DNA of 12,872 bases, from assembly GCA_023417975.1 (NCBI GenBank), contig JAEZDX010000239.1, positions 1 to 12,872 of the forward strand. Reading direction: 5' to 3'. The notes below the pieces were generated by a model. The model was not told where the DNA came from. It made no database searches and worked only from the letters and a program-made list of their open reading frames with translations. Below are positions 1-7,113 of the stretch, one piece after another (the first letter of the stretch is position 1; each line of letters starts with the position of its first letter). This DNA comes from Bacillota bacterium (GTDB lineage Bacteria; Bacillota; Clostridia; Clostridiales; Clostridiaceae). The translations under genes were made by a program, and so were the position numbers.

Positions 1-2953
1 CCTCAATCTTTAGTATGTCCTCTTGAATAGCTTCAATGGATTGACTGCTTCTTTCCTTTAATTCCTCACTGAATTGCGCATATAACCATGCCCCTTTAAC
101 AGATGTAGGCGGTTTGCCCATTCCATGGACAGCATTTCTCATTTCTATTTCTTTTGCCCAATTTGGGGCACTATCACTCAATTTTCTCAACAGGAACCTT
201 CTGCGTTCAATGTGCTTTGCCAAATTCTTTATATCTACCAAGGCATCATAATATTCTTTGTAGTCCTCTGCGGACTCCTTCTGCAGAGCTACTTGAAAGC
301 CCTCTAAAATCCTGCTGTTTTGTGTACCGGAATACTTATCAATAACATCTGTAATTGACTGCTTCATTCTTTCATATTTTGAGTATTCTATTCGGTATAT
401 TTCCGAATTAATAGCATCAATTAGCTTCAGTCCAAGCTCCTTTTTTATGTATTTTAATCTGCTGTATTTATCGCTTGACAAATCAATATCATTATCTAAA
501 ACTTCTAAATCAACACCTATGGACTTTACTTTTATAAGTGTAGGATTCCAGTACTTTTCATACCATGCTAAGCATTCCTCTATGAGGCAACAGTATTTAT
601 TACATACAATTTCAAAATCTTCACCCATAACAGAAGTATCATCCGCGCCCAATACCGCCATTTGCCTATTCCACCTATTGGCCAATTGAAGTCTCGCTTT
701 TTTTAAGTCATAATATTTCAATAATGCCCTAAACTCATTGTCGTGTCTTGGAACCTCTCCATTAACCTTGCAGGAATTAATAGCAATTATCATATCCGGA
801 TTCAGCATTAAATTTAACCTGGAGACTTTTCCGCCTGCCTCCAGCTTCTCTATAATACTCATAAGTTGCTTTCGAATATCAATTTTATTTTTGTCCACCT
901 CAATTTCAGGATTATACTTTAACATTTCTTCCGAAATATCCAGGCTCATTTTGTAAACTTTTTTTATTTCCTCTACTAGGCTTACCCAATTCTTCTTGAT
1001 AAGCTCCTCTTTAGCTGAATTAATGGCAGCCAGTGTCCATTCCTTTTCAAGCTGTACCTGCTCCAATGCCGAATTAATGTCGTTTATTATTAATCTCAGC
1101 TGTTCAATTGTGTTATTTGGCTTCTTGCTTTTCCAACAATTTTCATACTTCTTTAATTGTATTTGTGAGAATTTGCTTTTATAAGCTATTAAATTATAAA
1201 AATCTGAAGGACTTAATAATTCCTCTAATGAAGGTAACTTATTATCGTATTCTTCTTCTTCAGCTTCTGAAATTGCTATATTTGATTGATAAAGCTCCAA
1301 TACGTCCTCTTCTGTCAGCGGAAGTCCCTCTCCATTTTTGATGGGCTTCGGCAGCCACGAATATGTATCTTTGTTCTCACTAATAAATTTCGCAGCATCA
1401 AAAGGCTTATACTCATCTCCGTTAATCACTATAGCTCTGTACTCATTTAGTCTGGCAGCTTTTAGTTTCAGCTTTAGATTATTTAATTTATCCAGCTTTT
1501 CCTTCCTTATCTTCTCAAGTGACTTTATTTGTTGAATCAATGTTATAGGATTTAGTCTGGATCTATTTTCATTTATTTCATCTAAGGTTTTCTCCATCTC
1601 ACGTCTGCTTTCGGTTGTGCTTAATAAGCTTAAACAAAGTGACTGCAGATTTTCATCCACCTTACTCTTTAAAACGGAAAGCGCCTTTTCGCTGTAGCTT
1701 GTTACTAAAATGCTTTTCCCCTGAGCTAATAAATGGCCGATCATATTTGCAATAGTATGTGTTTTACCGGTACCGGGAGGCCCCTGAACCAAAACTGCGC
1801 CATTAGTCTCCAAGTATTTGGCAACTGCCAATTGTTCTATATTTGCAGGCTTAGTTAACAATATATCTTCATCCAGCCCATTTGGATTTAAGTTTGCCAT
1901 AGCCCTTAAAGTTTCTTCATTATTGTGAGTTTCTTTAATATTGCCTACAACTTCATTTAAAAACACCGGTACATCCTCGGTTGTATTTATATCTTCAATT
2001 ATTGTATCAATTGCTACTCCAAAGCCTAAATTTCTTTTTCTTAAAAACAATACAGGTCGTCTATAAATTTGTGGATTTTCAAGATCTTTATCTGCCTGAG
2101 CTTTAGTTGGAAAGAACTTGCCCTTAGCTGATATTGCATTAGCAACTCTATTTAAGTAGGAACTTGTATTTTCCATTTCAATAGGAGAATAGCTATTGCT
2201 TTCAAACTCGTCATATATCCCTCTTAATAATTCATTATTTAAATCATCAATATAATAGAATAGGCTTCTGTAAAGCTCTACTCCTTTATCGGAGGGTGTA
2301 AGAATAAATTCGGGAATATCGGCATCAAACTCTAATTTTACGTGCTGCAAAAGTATAGGATGCTCCATATATACATCTTTCTTATACAGTAAAAAGCCAT
2401 CTCCCAAAATCAATTCTACAGATTCCGGCTCCCTTTTAATTGCTGAATATAATCCGTATAACGAATTGAACAGCTCATCTGACGCCCTTACCGGCAGTTC
2501 AGTCTCAACCCATATTTCTCTTTGATAGCTCCAACCTTCAAAGGTTTCAACCCTATGTACATCCTCTTCAAATTTAATGATTATATATTCATCTTCATCC
2601 TTCACACCGGCTTCGTTTCTTACCTTAAGTTCCTTTTTTACTCTAACTTCACTATTTATATTGTCCCAGCCTTCTTCTACCCACCGTTTTAATTCCTCAG
2701 GCAGCCTTGGGCATTCAGTTAGAACCGGTCTTTTGACCCTAAGTATTTCCTCTGCAGCTTCATCAGCTTGTACAGAATATATATTATTTATAACTGTTTC
2801 ATGCTGCGGCAGATTATCCAGCCACTTTTTCCACAGTTGATTTGAGATATCTGTAATTATAGGATTCTTTATGTTATTATACTGTTTCAAAAATTCAAAC
2901 AGTCTTCTTATTTTTCCCTTTGGATTAATGTTCATCTGCTTCTGCACCACCAT
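1..2953 (-). CDS. Large UPF1/DNA2-like superfamily 1 helicase (AAA ATPase), 3' end outside window
   Basis: The open frame runs without a stop from 2953 to the left edge, giving 984 residues with the C terminus missing. Walker A is GPPGTGKT at about residues 390-397 (near 1762-1785), preceded by a Q-motif-like stretch (KPANIEQLAVAKYLE) and followed by a motif Ia-like VTSYSEKALSVL. This is the layout of UPF1/DNA2/NAM7-type SF1 helicases. The next 550 or so residues are charged and Leu/Lys/Glu-rich, resembling the long coiled-coil insertion that such giant helicases carry between motifs I and II. Motifs II-VI and any C-terminal nuclease domain would lie beyond the window. The N-terminal 380 residues match no domain I recognise. 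ATG 2953 is the first start after the in-frame stop at 2966-2968; ATG 2935 is an alternative with GGTGGTG upstream. A nucleic-acid motor is well supported. A defence role is only a guess from similar large helicases. Confidence 0.85.
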   Translation of the reverse strand, partial: MVVQKQMNINPKGKIRRLFEFLKQYNNIKNPIITDISNQLWKKWLDNLPQHETVINNIYSVQADEAAEEILRVKRPVLTECPRLPEELKRWVEEGWDNINSEVRVKKELKVRNEAGVKDEDEYIIIKFEEDVHRVETFEGWSYQREIWVETELPVRASDELFNSLYGLYSAIKREPESVELILGDGFLLYKKDVYMEHPILLQHVKLEFDADIPEFILTPSDKGVELYRSLFYYIDDLNNELLRGIYDEFESNSYSPIEMENTSSYLNRVANAISAKGKFFPTKAQADKDLENPQIYRRPVLFLRKRNLGFGVAIDTIIEDINTTEDVPVFLNEVVGNIKETHNNEETLRAMANLNPNGLDEDILLTKPANIEQLAVAKYLETNGAVLVQGPPGTGKTHTIANMIGHLLAQGKSILVTSYSEKALSVLKSKVDENLQSLCLSLLSTTESRREMEKTLDEINENRSRLNPITLIQQIKSLEKIRKEKLDKLNNLKLKLKAARLNEYRAIVINGDEYKPFDAAKFISENKDTYSWLPKPIKNGEGLPLTEEDVLELYQSNIAISEAEEEEYDNKLPSLEELLSPSDFYNLIAYKSKFSQIQLKKYENCWKSKKPNNTIEQLRLIINDINSALEQVQLEKEWTLAAINSAKEELIKKNWVSLVEEIKKVYKMSLDISEEMLKYNPEIEVDKNKIDIRKQLMSIIEKLEAGGKVSRLNLMLNPDMIIAINSCKVNGEVPRHDNEFRALLKYYDLKKARLQLANRWNRQMAVLGADDTSVMGEDFEIVCNKYCCLIEECLAWYEKYWNPTLIKVKSIGVDLEVLDNDIDLSSDKYSRLKYIKKELGLKLIDAINSEIYRIEYSKYERMKQSITDVIDKYSGTQNSRILEGFQVALQKESAEDYKEYYDALVDIKNLAKHIERRRFLLRKLSDSAPNWAKEIEMRNAVHGMGKPPTSVKGAWLYAQFSEELKERSSQSIEAIQEDILKIE

Positions 2954-2970
2954 TCTAGATTGCTCTTATA

Positions 2971-2999
2971 AGTATAACACATTAACGATATATATTGAA
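2971..2999 (-). promoter_or_regulatory. Extended -10 promoter for the helicase gene
   Basis: On the minus strand TGTTATACT (extended -10, hexamer at 2976-2971) lies 17 bp from a weak TTCAAT at 2999-2994. The start site would fall about 10 nt before ATG 2953. That short leader slightly favours ATG 2935 as the translation start. Confidence 0.4.
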
Positions 3000-3051
3000 T
3001 ATTAGTAAATGTGGTTTTAGGCGCCAAGGTTTAAACTCATTTTGGAATAAG

Positions 3052-3080
3052 TTGCATCCGGAATACGCTTACAATATAAT
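3052..3080 (+). promoter_or_regulatory. Sigma-A-type promoter for the small membrane protein
   Basis: TTGCAT (3052-3057), a 17-bp spacer and a perfect TATAAT (3075-3080) lie about 90 bp before the ATG at 3169. It points away from the helicase promoter, so the two genes share a divergent control region. Confidence 0.55.
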
Positions 3081-3168
3081 ATATGTAAGTAAATAATTAC
3101 CAAAACAATATTCTCTTAAGGCTTCGTCAGAATTGGACTTTACAGTGAGTTTAAAAAGGGGGCTATTT

Positions 3169-3405
3169 ATGGATATTCTAGTAGCAATAGCTACAGCATG
3201 TATAGCTGTAGCTATTATTAGCAATTTAAAGGTAGACAAGACTTCAAGTCAGTTAATGCTATTAGGTTTAGAGTTGACACTTGTTGGAGTGGCACTCATG
3301 TTGATGGCTGTTATTTCCAATTCCAACACTATTTTATATTTAGTGGGTGTGTGTTTAACAGTGCTTGGACTCATCGTTAATCTATTTGGCTTTTGCAAAA
3401 AGTAG
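3169..3405 (+). CDS. Small three-helix membrane protein, unknown function
   Basis: This encodes 78 residues. The start is ATG 3169, chosen because AAAAAGGGGGC lies just upstream; an in-frame TTG at 3133 would add 12 residues but has no good ribosome binding site. Three hydrophobic segments are visible, at about residues 3-20, 29-48 and 53-74, with short linkers (NLKVDKTSS, and SNSN) and a short CKK tail. It should be an integral membrane protein with almost no soluble part. No catalytic motif or known family is recognisable. It has its own promoter and is divergent from the giant helicase, so joint function with it is possible but unsupported. Confidence 0.7.
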   Translation: MDILVAIATACIAVAIISNLKVDKTSSQLMLLGLELTLVGVALMLMAVISNSNTILYLVGVCLTVLGLIVNLFGFCKK

Positions 3406-3487
3406 ACTCATTGGAAATCATGTTTTATTATTAAGCAGTTACAGAAAGACTGAATATGCAGAAATAAGCAAGGACTAATGGTCTTAG

Positions 3488-3516
3488 TTAAAAATCTCCT
3501 TTTTTCATTATACAAT
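3488..3516 (+). promoter_or_regulatory. Possible promoter for the TehB-like gene
   Basis: TTAAAA (3488-3493), a 17-bp spacer and TACAAT (3511-3516) lie about 40 bp before the gene. The match is modest. The rest of the 3406-3558 gap shows no terminator or other clear signal. Confidence 0.3.
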
Positions 3517-3558
3517 AGCAAAATATGGAGAACTTAAACTGTTGGAGGTGGAATGTAT

Positions 3559-4212
3559 ATGAGTGACAGTAAAATGAATGCTTGGAATAAAATATATTCG
3601 GATACTGACGGATATTTAGAAAAGCCAGATGAAATAATTACAAGACTAGTCAACGACCATCAAATTAAGTCAAGCCTTGATGTGGGCGCAGGTAATGGTA
3701 GACATTCAATATTTCTTGCCAGTAAAGGAGTTAGAGTAAAGGCTATAGATATATCTGGCGAAGGGTTAAAACTTTTAAGTAAAAATGCTGCGAGTAAAGG
3801 CTTGACTGTTGAGACAGATGTTATCTCCGCAGATGAATATTATGACAGTAATAAGTATGATTTAGTTCTTTCAACAGGTGGAGTGCTTAATTTTTTAGAT
3901 AAACCGACATCAATTCAGGTAATTCAAAGGTTAAAGAACAATGTCCAAGATGGTGGATATATGTATATTACGGTATTCACAATTCACGACAGTGCATTTA
4001 GCCGCCAATATAAACTTGCAGAGACAAAAAATGAAGATACTTATTATTCTGATAAGATAGGTACATGGGTAACTGGTTTTAAGGATAACGAATTAAAAAT
4101 GATTTTTGAAAACTGGATAATAATTGAATATTTTGAAAAAAATATTTTAGATGATGGACATGGTGAGCCCCATTATCACCATACAGCAGGAATACTAGCA
4201 AAATTTATATGA
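3559..4212 (+). CDS. Class I SAM-dependent methyltransferase, TehB-like
   Basis: This is 217 residues from ATG 3559. I prefer it to the ATG two codons earlier (3553) because GGAGGT at 3544-3549 is 9 nt from 3559 but only 3 nt from 3553. SAM motif I is LDVGAGNGR at about residues 40-48. The acidic residue that ends strand 2 is D64 (AIDIS), and YDLVLSTGGVLNFL matches the motif IV region. This spacing, the glycine-rich GGYMYITVF stretch and the C-terminal pattern through FENWIIIEY to ILAKFI resemble the TehB/tellurite-resistance methyltransferase group, which methylates metalloid oxyanions or small thiol-reactive compounds. The His-rich stretch GHGEPHYHH near the C terminus is notable. The substrate is not proven. 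It ends in TGA, so TGA is a normal stop in this genome. Confidence 0.85.
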   Translation: MSDSKMNAWNKIYSDTDGYLEKPDEIITRLVNDHQIKSSLDVGAGNGRHSIFLASKGVRVKAIDISGEGLKLLSKNAASKGLTVETDVISADEYYDSNKYDLVLSTGGVLNFLDKPTSIQVIQRLKNNVQDGGYMYITVFTIHDSAFSRQYKLAETKNEDTYYSDKIGTWVTGFKDNELKMIFENWIIIEYFEKNILDDGHGEPHYHHTAGILAKFI

Positions 4213-4224
4213 GAGGTAATAATT

Positions 4225-4263
4225 ATGAAAAAATTAATGGGACAGCAGTTTGCAGGTGCTTAA
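4225..4263 (+). other. 12-codon mini-ORF between the methyltransferase and lipoprotein genes
   Basis: ATG 4225 follows GAGAGGTAATAATT, a fair ribosome binding site that overlaps the end of the methyltransferase gene. It encodes MKKLMGQQFAGA and stops at 4261-4263. It may be an upstream peptide coupling translation to the lipoprotein gene 47 bases later, or the remnant of a deleted gene. It may also be chance. Confidence 0.2.
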
Positions 4264-4310
4264 AAATTGAATACATTATAAAAGCTATCAATAAAGCGAG
4301 GCGATATTGT

Positions 4311-4718
4311 ATGAAGAAATTGGCGCTCATCTGTATTACTCTATGTATGATTATACTTTCATCCTGTACAAATAATGAAAAAACCTATAAAGGGAAACTA
4401 GGTCAAAGCGATACTATTACTTATAGTGCTGTATATGCTGAAAATACAGACAGGCTGCAAAAGTTTACAGATAATATTGATGCAGGAAATAAAGATAGAA
4501 TCAATTTAGTTAGATTTACAACAAAAGGTGACCCAATAATTACCCAATTATATTATAATGGCAAGCTTATTGAAATTACTGTAGATAACTCACAAGACAG
4601 GTCTGGAAGTAACGATAAGGATAAAATTATACATCAAACTATTAATGATAGATCTAAACTGAAAGAAGCTTTGCTAACATATCTAAATAGTATGGACTGG
4701 GTTCCGTCAAATGTTTAA
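4311..4718 (+). CDS. DUF4362-like lipoprotein
   Basis: This is 135 residues. The first 18 form a lipoprotein signal peptide: MKK, a hydrophobic stretch, then lipobox LSSC with Cys19 as the predicted lipidated residue. The mature protein should therefore be anchored to the outer face of the membrane. The segment from LQKFTDNIDAGNKD through LVRFTTKGDPI to LYYNGK and VDNSQDR resembles DUF4362 proteins of Firmicutes, whose function is unknown. ATG 4311 is chosen because GCGAGGCG lies 6 nt upstream and the signal peptide starts there; the frame is open upstream to 4209 but that part does not look like protein. It lies 98 bases after the methyltransferase gene and may be cotranscribed with it. Confidence 0.8.
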   Translation: MKKLALICITLCMIILSSCTNNEKTYKGKLGQSDTITYSAVYAENTDRLQKFTDNIDAGNKDRINLVRFTTKGDPIITQLYYNGKLIEITVDNSQDRSGSNDKDKIIHQTINDRSKLKEALLTYLNSMDWVPSNV

Positions 4719-4731
4719 ATAAATAATTGTT

Positions 4732-4749
4732 GAGAATTCTACGATTCTC
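4732..4749 (+). terminator. Weak hairpin after the lipoprotein gene
   Basis: GAGAAT and ATTCTC form a 6-bp stem with a 6-nt loop, 14 bases after the lipoprotein stop. No U-run follows, so it may stabilise the transcript end rather than terminate it. Confidence 0.25.
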
Positions 4750-4823
4750 TCACCCCCCTACTATCAATATAAAGAACTTCATACTTAAATATATCAAAGT
4801 TAACCCTATAAGTTCTTATTGAC

Positions 4824-4852
4824 TTTACAGATAATTAAGTTTACCATATATT
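4824..4852 (+). promoter_or_regulatory. Promoter of the GNAT leader
   Basis: TTTACA (4824-4829), 17 bp, then TATATT (4847-4852); each hexamer matches consensus at five of six positions. An overlapping alternative is TTGACT (4819-4824) with TACCAT (4842-4847). Transcription would start near 4859, about 45 nt before the uORF. The inverted repeat 4772-4779/4810-4817 just upstream could be a regulator site. Confidence 0.5.
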
Positions 4853-4903
4853 GTGCAAATGTGTTAATAATTGAGATGTTAAACGAAAGGAGATTTCTAT
4901 AAG

Positions 4904-4924
4904 ATGAAAACGTGTATTTGCTAA
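4904..4924 (+). CDS. Six-codon leader peptide (uORF) MKTCIC
   Basis: ATG 4904 is preceded by AAAGGAGA (4886-4893), one of the better ribosome binding sites in the window, 11 nt away. It encodes only MKTCIC before TAA (4922-4924). Codons 4-7, including the stop, form one strand of a 12-bp pairing with 5009-5020, so a ribosome paused here would block that pairing. Such tiny leader ORFs control drug-resistance genes (erm, ABC-F and similar) through ribosome stalling. The role here is inferred from layout alone. Confidence 0.4.
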   Translation: MKTCIC

Positions 4925-5087
4925 ATTTTTCTTAATTGAAAAATAACCTTTGAGAAGTTTTTAAGAGCCTGATCTTTTTAGGTTTATTTTGTGTACTTCT
5001 TTTTAGGATTAGCAAATATAGGAATATACTTATAGAATGAAATTTTTATCCTTATTTTTTGTTTTAATAATTTAAAGGAGAATTTTA

Positions 5088-5122
5088 AGCTGTAGGAAAG
5101 TATTCTTTTCTGCAGCTTTTTA
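5088..5122 (+). terminator. Rho-independent terminator in the GNAT leader
   Basis: AAGCTG and CAGCTT close a 14-bp stem that continues inward with a U-G pair, AG/CU, a G-U pair and AAAG/CUUU around a 4-nt loop. TTTTTATTAT follows. It lies before, not after, the coding region, as expected for an attenuator. Confidence 0.75.
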
Positions 5123-5226
5123 TTATACTCAAATAAATGTACGGATTGGGCATAAAGGAGGTGTGGCAAACTATCAGTTTGAACGCTTCTAAGCTTTATA
5201 TTAATGAAAAGTAAAGGAGTCTAAAT

Positions 5227-5541
5227 ATGATAAGAGATTATAAACCATCAGAGATTGAAGAAATTGTTAAATTATATACTTTAGAATATATGGCTATGCC
5301 TGAAGAAATTGAAACCTTGAAATCTGCATCAAAGATTCTAGTTTATGAAGATAATAATTCCATTCAAGGTTTCATTCACATGATGGTATGGGCGAATAAT
5401 TGCACAATTGAAATGGGGGCGGCAAGTGATGACCTGATAATACCTGTAGGCTTAAAACTTTGGGAAGAGGCAAAAAAATACTTTATTGATAAATCTGTAA
5501 GATTTATCAACACCTATCATGTAAAGGATAAGCTAAAATGA
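5227..5541 (+). CDS. N-terminal fragment of the split GNAT protein
   Basis: This is 104 residues from ATG 5227, with AAAGGAGT 7 nt upstream. It holds the first strands and helices of a GNAT fold, including ILVYEDNNSIQGFIHMMVW and a later helix, but stops before the last strand of that domain. Alone it would probably not fold into a complete domain. It is listed separately because it is the part that would be translated if the TGA is real. Confidence 0.45.
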   Translation: MIRDYKPSEIEEIVKLYTLEYMAMPEEIETLKSASKILVYEDNNSIQGFIHMMVWANNCTIEMGAASDDLIIPVGLKLWEEAKKYFIDKSVRFINTYHVKDKLK

Positions 5542-5556
5542 CAGCAGCTGTTTAAT

Positions 5557-6075
5557 ATGATTGGATTTGAGTATTGGTATTCTGTATATCGGCTTTCGTA
5601 TAAAGGAGTTAAATTTGATGAACCAAATATTTGTGCAGTAAAATATGATGATAAATATTACGAAGACGAGATGAGGCTTGAGAGTGAAGCCTTTGCAGTA
5701 TTAAGAGAGCGAAATGATATCAAACCTTATAATTTGTATCTTAGCGCCAGGAAAGAGGACCTTGAATATCACAGAAGGACAAGATTTGAAAATAAAGACT
5801 ATATGAATATATTTTTTGAAGATGATGAAATGGTAGGCGCTTCAATGGTTAAAAATGCAGAGGTAGATTTGTTGTTTGTAAATATTAAGTACCAAGGAAA
5901 AGGCTATGGTAAAAAGATACTACAATATACTGTAAATAGAGGGCTCGAACAAAATGCTGCAGGTGTTAACTTAAATGCGTTGGCAAGTAATGATAGTGCT
6001 TTAAAATTATATCTCAAAACTGGATTTGAAATCGTACAAGCACAGGATTGCAGAAGGCTATTAATTAACGAGTAA
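5557..6075 (+). CDS. C-terminal fragment: GNAT acetyltransferase domain
   Basis: This is 172 residues from ATG 5557. There is no ribosome binding site before that ATG, so independent translation is doubtful. Residues from about 80 onward contain a GNAT core: FFEDDEMVGASMV, then LLFVNIKYQGKGYGKKIL with the acetyl-CoA pyrophosphate loop (Q-x-x-G-x-G), then ALASNDSALKLYLKTGFEIV, the usual final helix and strand. The domain is complete and its motifs are intact, which suggests the interruption is recent. Confidence 0.5.
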   Translation: MIGFEYWYSVYRLSYKGVKFDEPNICAVKYDDKYYEDEMRLESEAFAVLRERNDIKPYNLYLSARKEDLEYHRRTRFENKDYMNIFFEDDEMVGASMVKNAEVDLLFVNIKYQGKGYGKKILQYTVNRGLEQNAAGVNLNALASNDSALKLYLKTGFEIVQAQDCRRLLINE

Positions 6076-6091
6076 GAAAGGCGGTACAAAG

Positions 6092-6991
6092 ATGAATTAT
6101 TTAATGAAAAAATATAAATCAGAAGATGAGGAAGCTATACTTGATTTTTATGAACAAATGCACCAAGAATCTAACAGCAATTGTTCAAGAATAGTTTGGG
6201 AATTGCTGCGAAATGCTCCTTGTTTCAAAATGATCCAATTAGATAAGATTGGAATATGGTATGAAAACAACAAAATTGTTACAGTTATGCGTTTGGTTAG
6301 TCCATGGCCTGGTTCAGTGGCGATAGATAACAGAAGTACTTCAGAAGATTTGCTAAATGAAGTTATACATTATGCAGAAGAAACATTTGCAGCAGTAGAA
6401 GATAGTAAAAAATATTTAGTGGTCTTCGTTAGTGAAAAAGAAGCTAGTCTAAAAAATGCATTGTTACGTCATGATTATGAACAAATACCAATAGAAGGCG
6501 GAACGCTTGAATATTCACTAAATAAAGTTATTCCTCAAATATCTCTTCCAGAAGGATTTGAAGTAAAAACTTTATCTGAGGTGTATGATTTTGATAAGTT
6601 AAGTACATTAATTTGGGAAGGCTTTAATTACAAAGGAAGTGTACCAAAGATAGATGATGATGTTTATCTTCCAATTAAACATGCCTGGTTAAATTATAAT
6701 CGTGATATATGCAGTGTCATTATAGCACCAGATGGCAGTTATGCGTCCTTTTGCGGCTTTTGGTATGAAAATAAAACACAGACTGGGTATTTAGAACCTA
6801 TGGTAACAGCAAAACAATATCGTAATCTTGGATTAGGGAAAGCTTGTGTTTATAACTCATTAAAATTATTACAATCCTATGGCTGCAAAAAAGTTTTCGT
6901 TGACCCAGATGAAGAACCGTATAATTACTACTGTAGTATAGGATTTGAAAAATTAAGTCGTGGATATTATTTCAAGAAAGTTTTAAATTAA
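6092..6991 (+). CDS. Two-domain GNAT family N-acetyltransferase
   Basis: This is 299 residues, 16 bases after the preceding GNAT gene and with GGCGG before the ATG, so very likely the same transcript. The N-terminal half (to about 150) is a degenerate GNAT-like domain with no clear acetyl-CoA loop. The C-terminal half is a conventional GNAT domain: SYASFCGFWYENKTQTGYLEP, then QYRNLGLGKACVYNSL with the acetyl-CoA loop, then KVFVDPDEEPYNYYCSIGFEK. GNAT enzymes move an acetyl group from acetyl-CoA to an amine; the substrate cannot be read from sequence. Its place behind an attenuator of the type used by ribosome-drug resistance genes makes an antibiotic or toxic amine a reasonable guess. No clear terminator follows. 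Confidence 0.85.
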   Translation: MNYLMKKYKSEDEEAILDFYEQMHQESNSNCSRIVWELLRNAPCFKMIQLDKIGIWYENNKIVTVMRLVSPWPGSVAIDNRSTSEDLLNEVIHYAEETFAAVEDSKKYLVVFVSEKEASLKNALLRHDYEQIPIEGGTLEYSLNKVIPQISLPEGFEVKTLSEVYDFDKLSTLIWEGFNYKGSVPKIDDDVYLPIKHAWLNYNRDICSVIIAPDGSYASFCGFWYENKTQTGYLEPMVTAKQYRNLGLGKACVYNSLKLLQSYGCKKVFVDPDEEPYNYYCSIGFEKLSRGYYFKKVLN

Positions 6992-7046
6992 TTTATGTAA
7001 ATGCAAAGTTATGAATAGTACGCTTTTTCCCTTTATTGTAGTGTAA

Positions 7047-7062
7047 GAGTAATAAATTACTC
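7047..7062. repeat. Short inverted repeat before the MBL-fold gene
   Basis: GAGTAAT and ATTACTC are 7-base arms separated by AA, 51 bp before the MBL gene start. This is the size and symmetry of a dimeric repressor site. No convincing promoter hexamers are visible beside it, so the role is uncertain. Confidence 0.3.
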
Positions 7063-7113
7063 GCTAAAAATAAATTTAAAACTTAAACAGGATAAAGTAG
7101 GAGGAATGATGTT

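Larger units (their letters stand above)
4859..5124 (+). promoter_or_regulatory. Candidate ribosome-mediated transcription attenuator
   Basis: The leader contains the uORF, then ATTTTTC/GAAAAAT (4925-4931/4938-4944), AGAAGT/ACTTCT (4953-4958/4995-5000, followed by TTTT), a long-range 12-bp pairing 4913-4924 with 5009-5020 (one G-U pair), and the terminator at 5088-5122. The GNAT genes start about 100 bases beyond the terminator. I infer that ribosome position on the uORF decides which stems form and so whether transcription reaches the GNAT genes. I could not identify a clear antiterminator strand that pairs with the terminator itself. Confidence 0.5.
4719..5226 (+). other. 508-base gene-free stretch holding an attenuator-type leader
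   Basis: From left to right it holds a short hairpin (GAGAAT/ATTCTC, 4732-4749), an 8-bp inverted repeat (AAGAACTT 4772-4779, AAGTTCTT 4810-4817), a promoter, a 6-codon uORF, AT-rich hairpins and a strong terminator. After the terminator, 5123-5226 contains AAAGGAGGTG and a small CAAACT/AGTTTG hairpin (5167-5181), then the GNAT ribosome binding site AAAGGAG at 5213-5219. Its minus-strand open frame of 61 codons spans the attenuator and terminator and is judged spurious. Confidence 0.6.
5227..6075 (+). pseudogene. Two-domain GNAT acetyltransferase interrupted by an in-frame TGA
   Basis: Codon 105 (5539-5541) is TGA. Reading on in the same frame gives QQLFN and then MIGFEYWYSVYRL without any shift, so the two halves form one 283-codon reading frame. 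The stop falls inside the end of the first GNAT domain: the YHVKDKLK(stop)QQLFNMIGFEYW stretch is where GNAT proteins have their final helix and Gly-Phe strand. The second half carries an acetyl-CoA loop, YQGKGYGKK. The total length resembles the intact two-domain GNAT gene next door (299 residues). The ribosome binding site is AAAGGAG. The likely change is CGA, GGA or TGG to TGA. A sequencing error is possible. The ancestral product would be an N-acetyltransferase of unknown substrate. Confidence 0.7.

Noticed and set aside
125..2840. Many plus-strand open frames of 60-87 codons opposite the helicase
   Set aside because: They lie antisense to one long open minus-strand frame with helicase motifs, lack ribosome binding sites and show no family features.
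4984..5169. Minus-strand 61-codon open frame in the GNAT leader
   Set aside because: It overlaps the uORF pairing region and terminator, is very AT-rich and has no recognisable features.
5138..5182. Short ORF ATG 5138 after the attenuator terminator
   Set aside because: 14 codons with no ribosome binding site; not conserved-looking.
5539..5541. TGA as a recoded Trp or selenocysteine codon
   Set aside because: TGA serves as the stop of the gene ending at 4212, and no selenocysteine element or Sec-enzyme context is seen.
5904..6089. Minus-strand 61-codon open frame
   Set aside because: Antisense to the conserved GNAT domain; no independent support.
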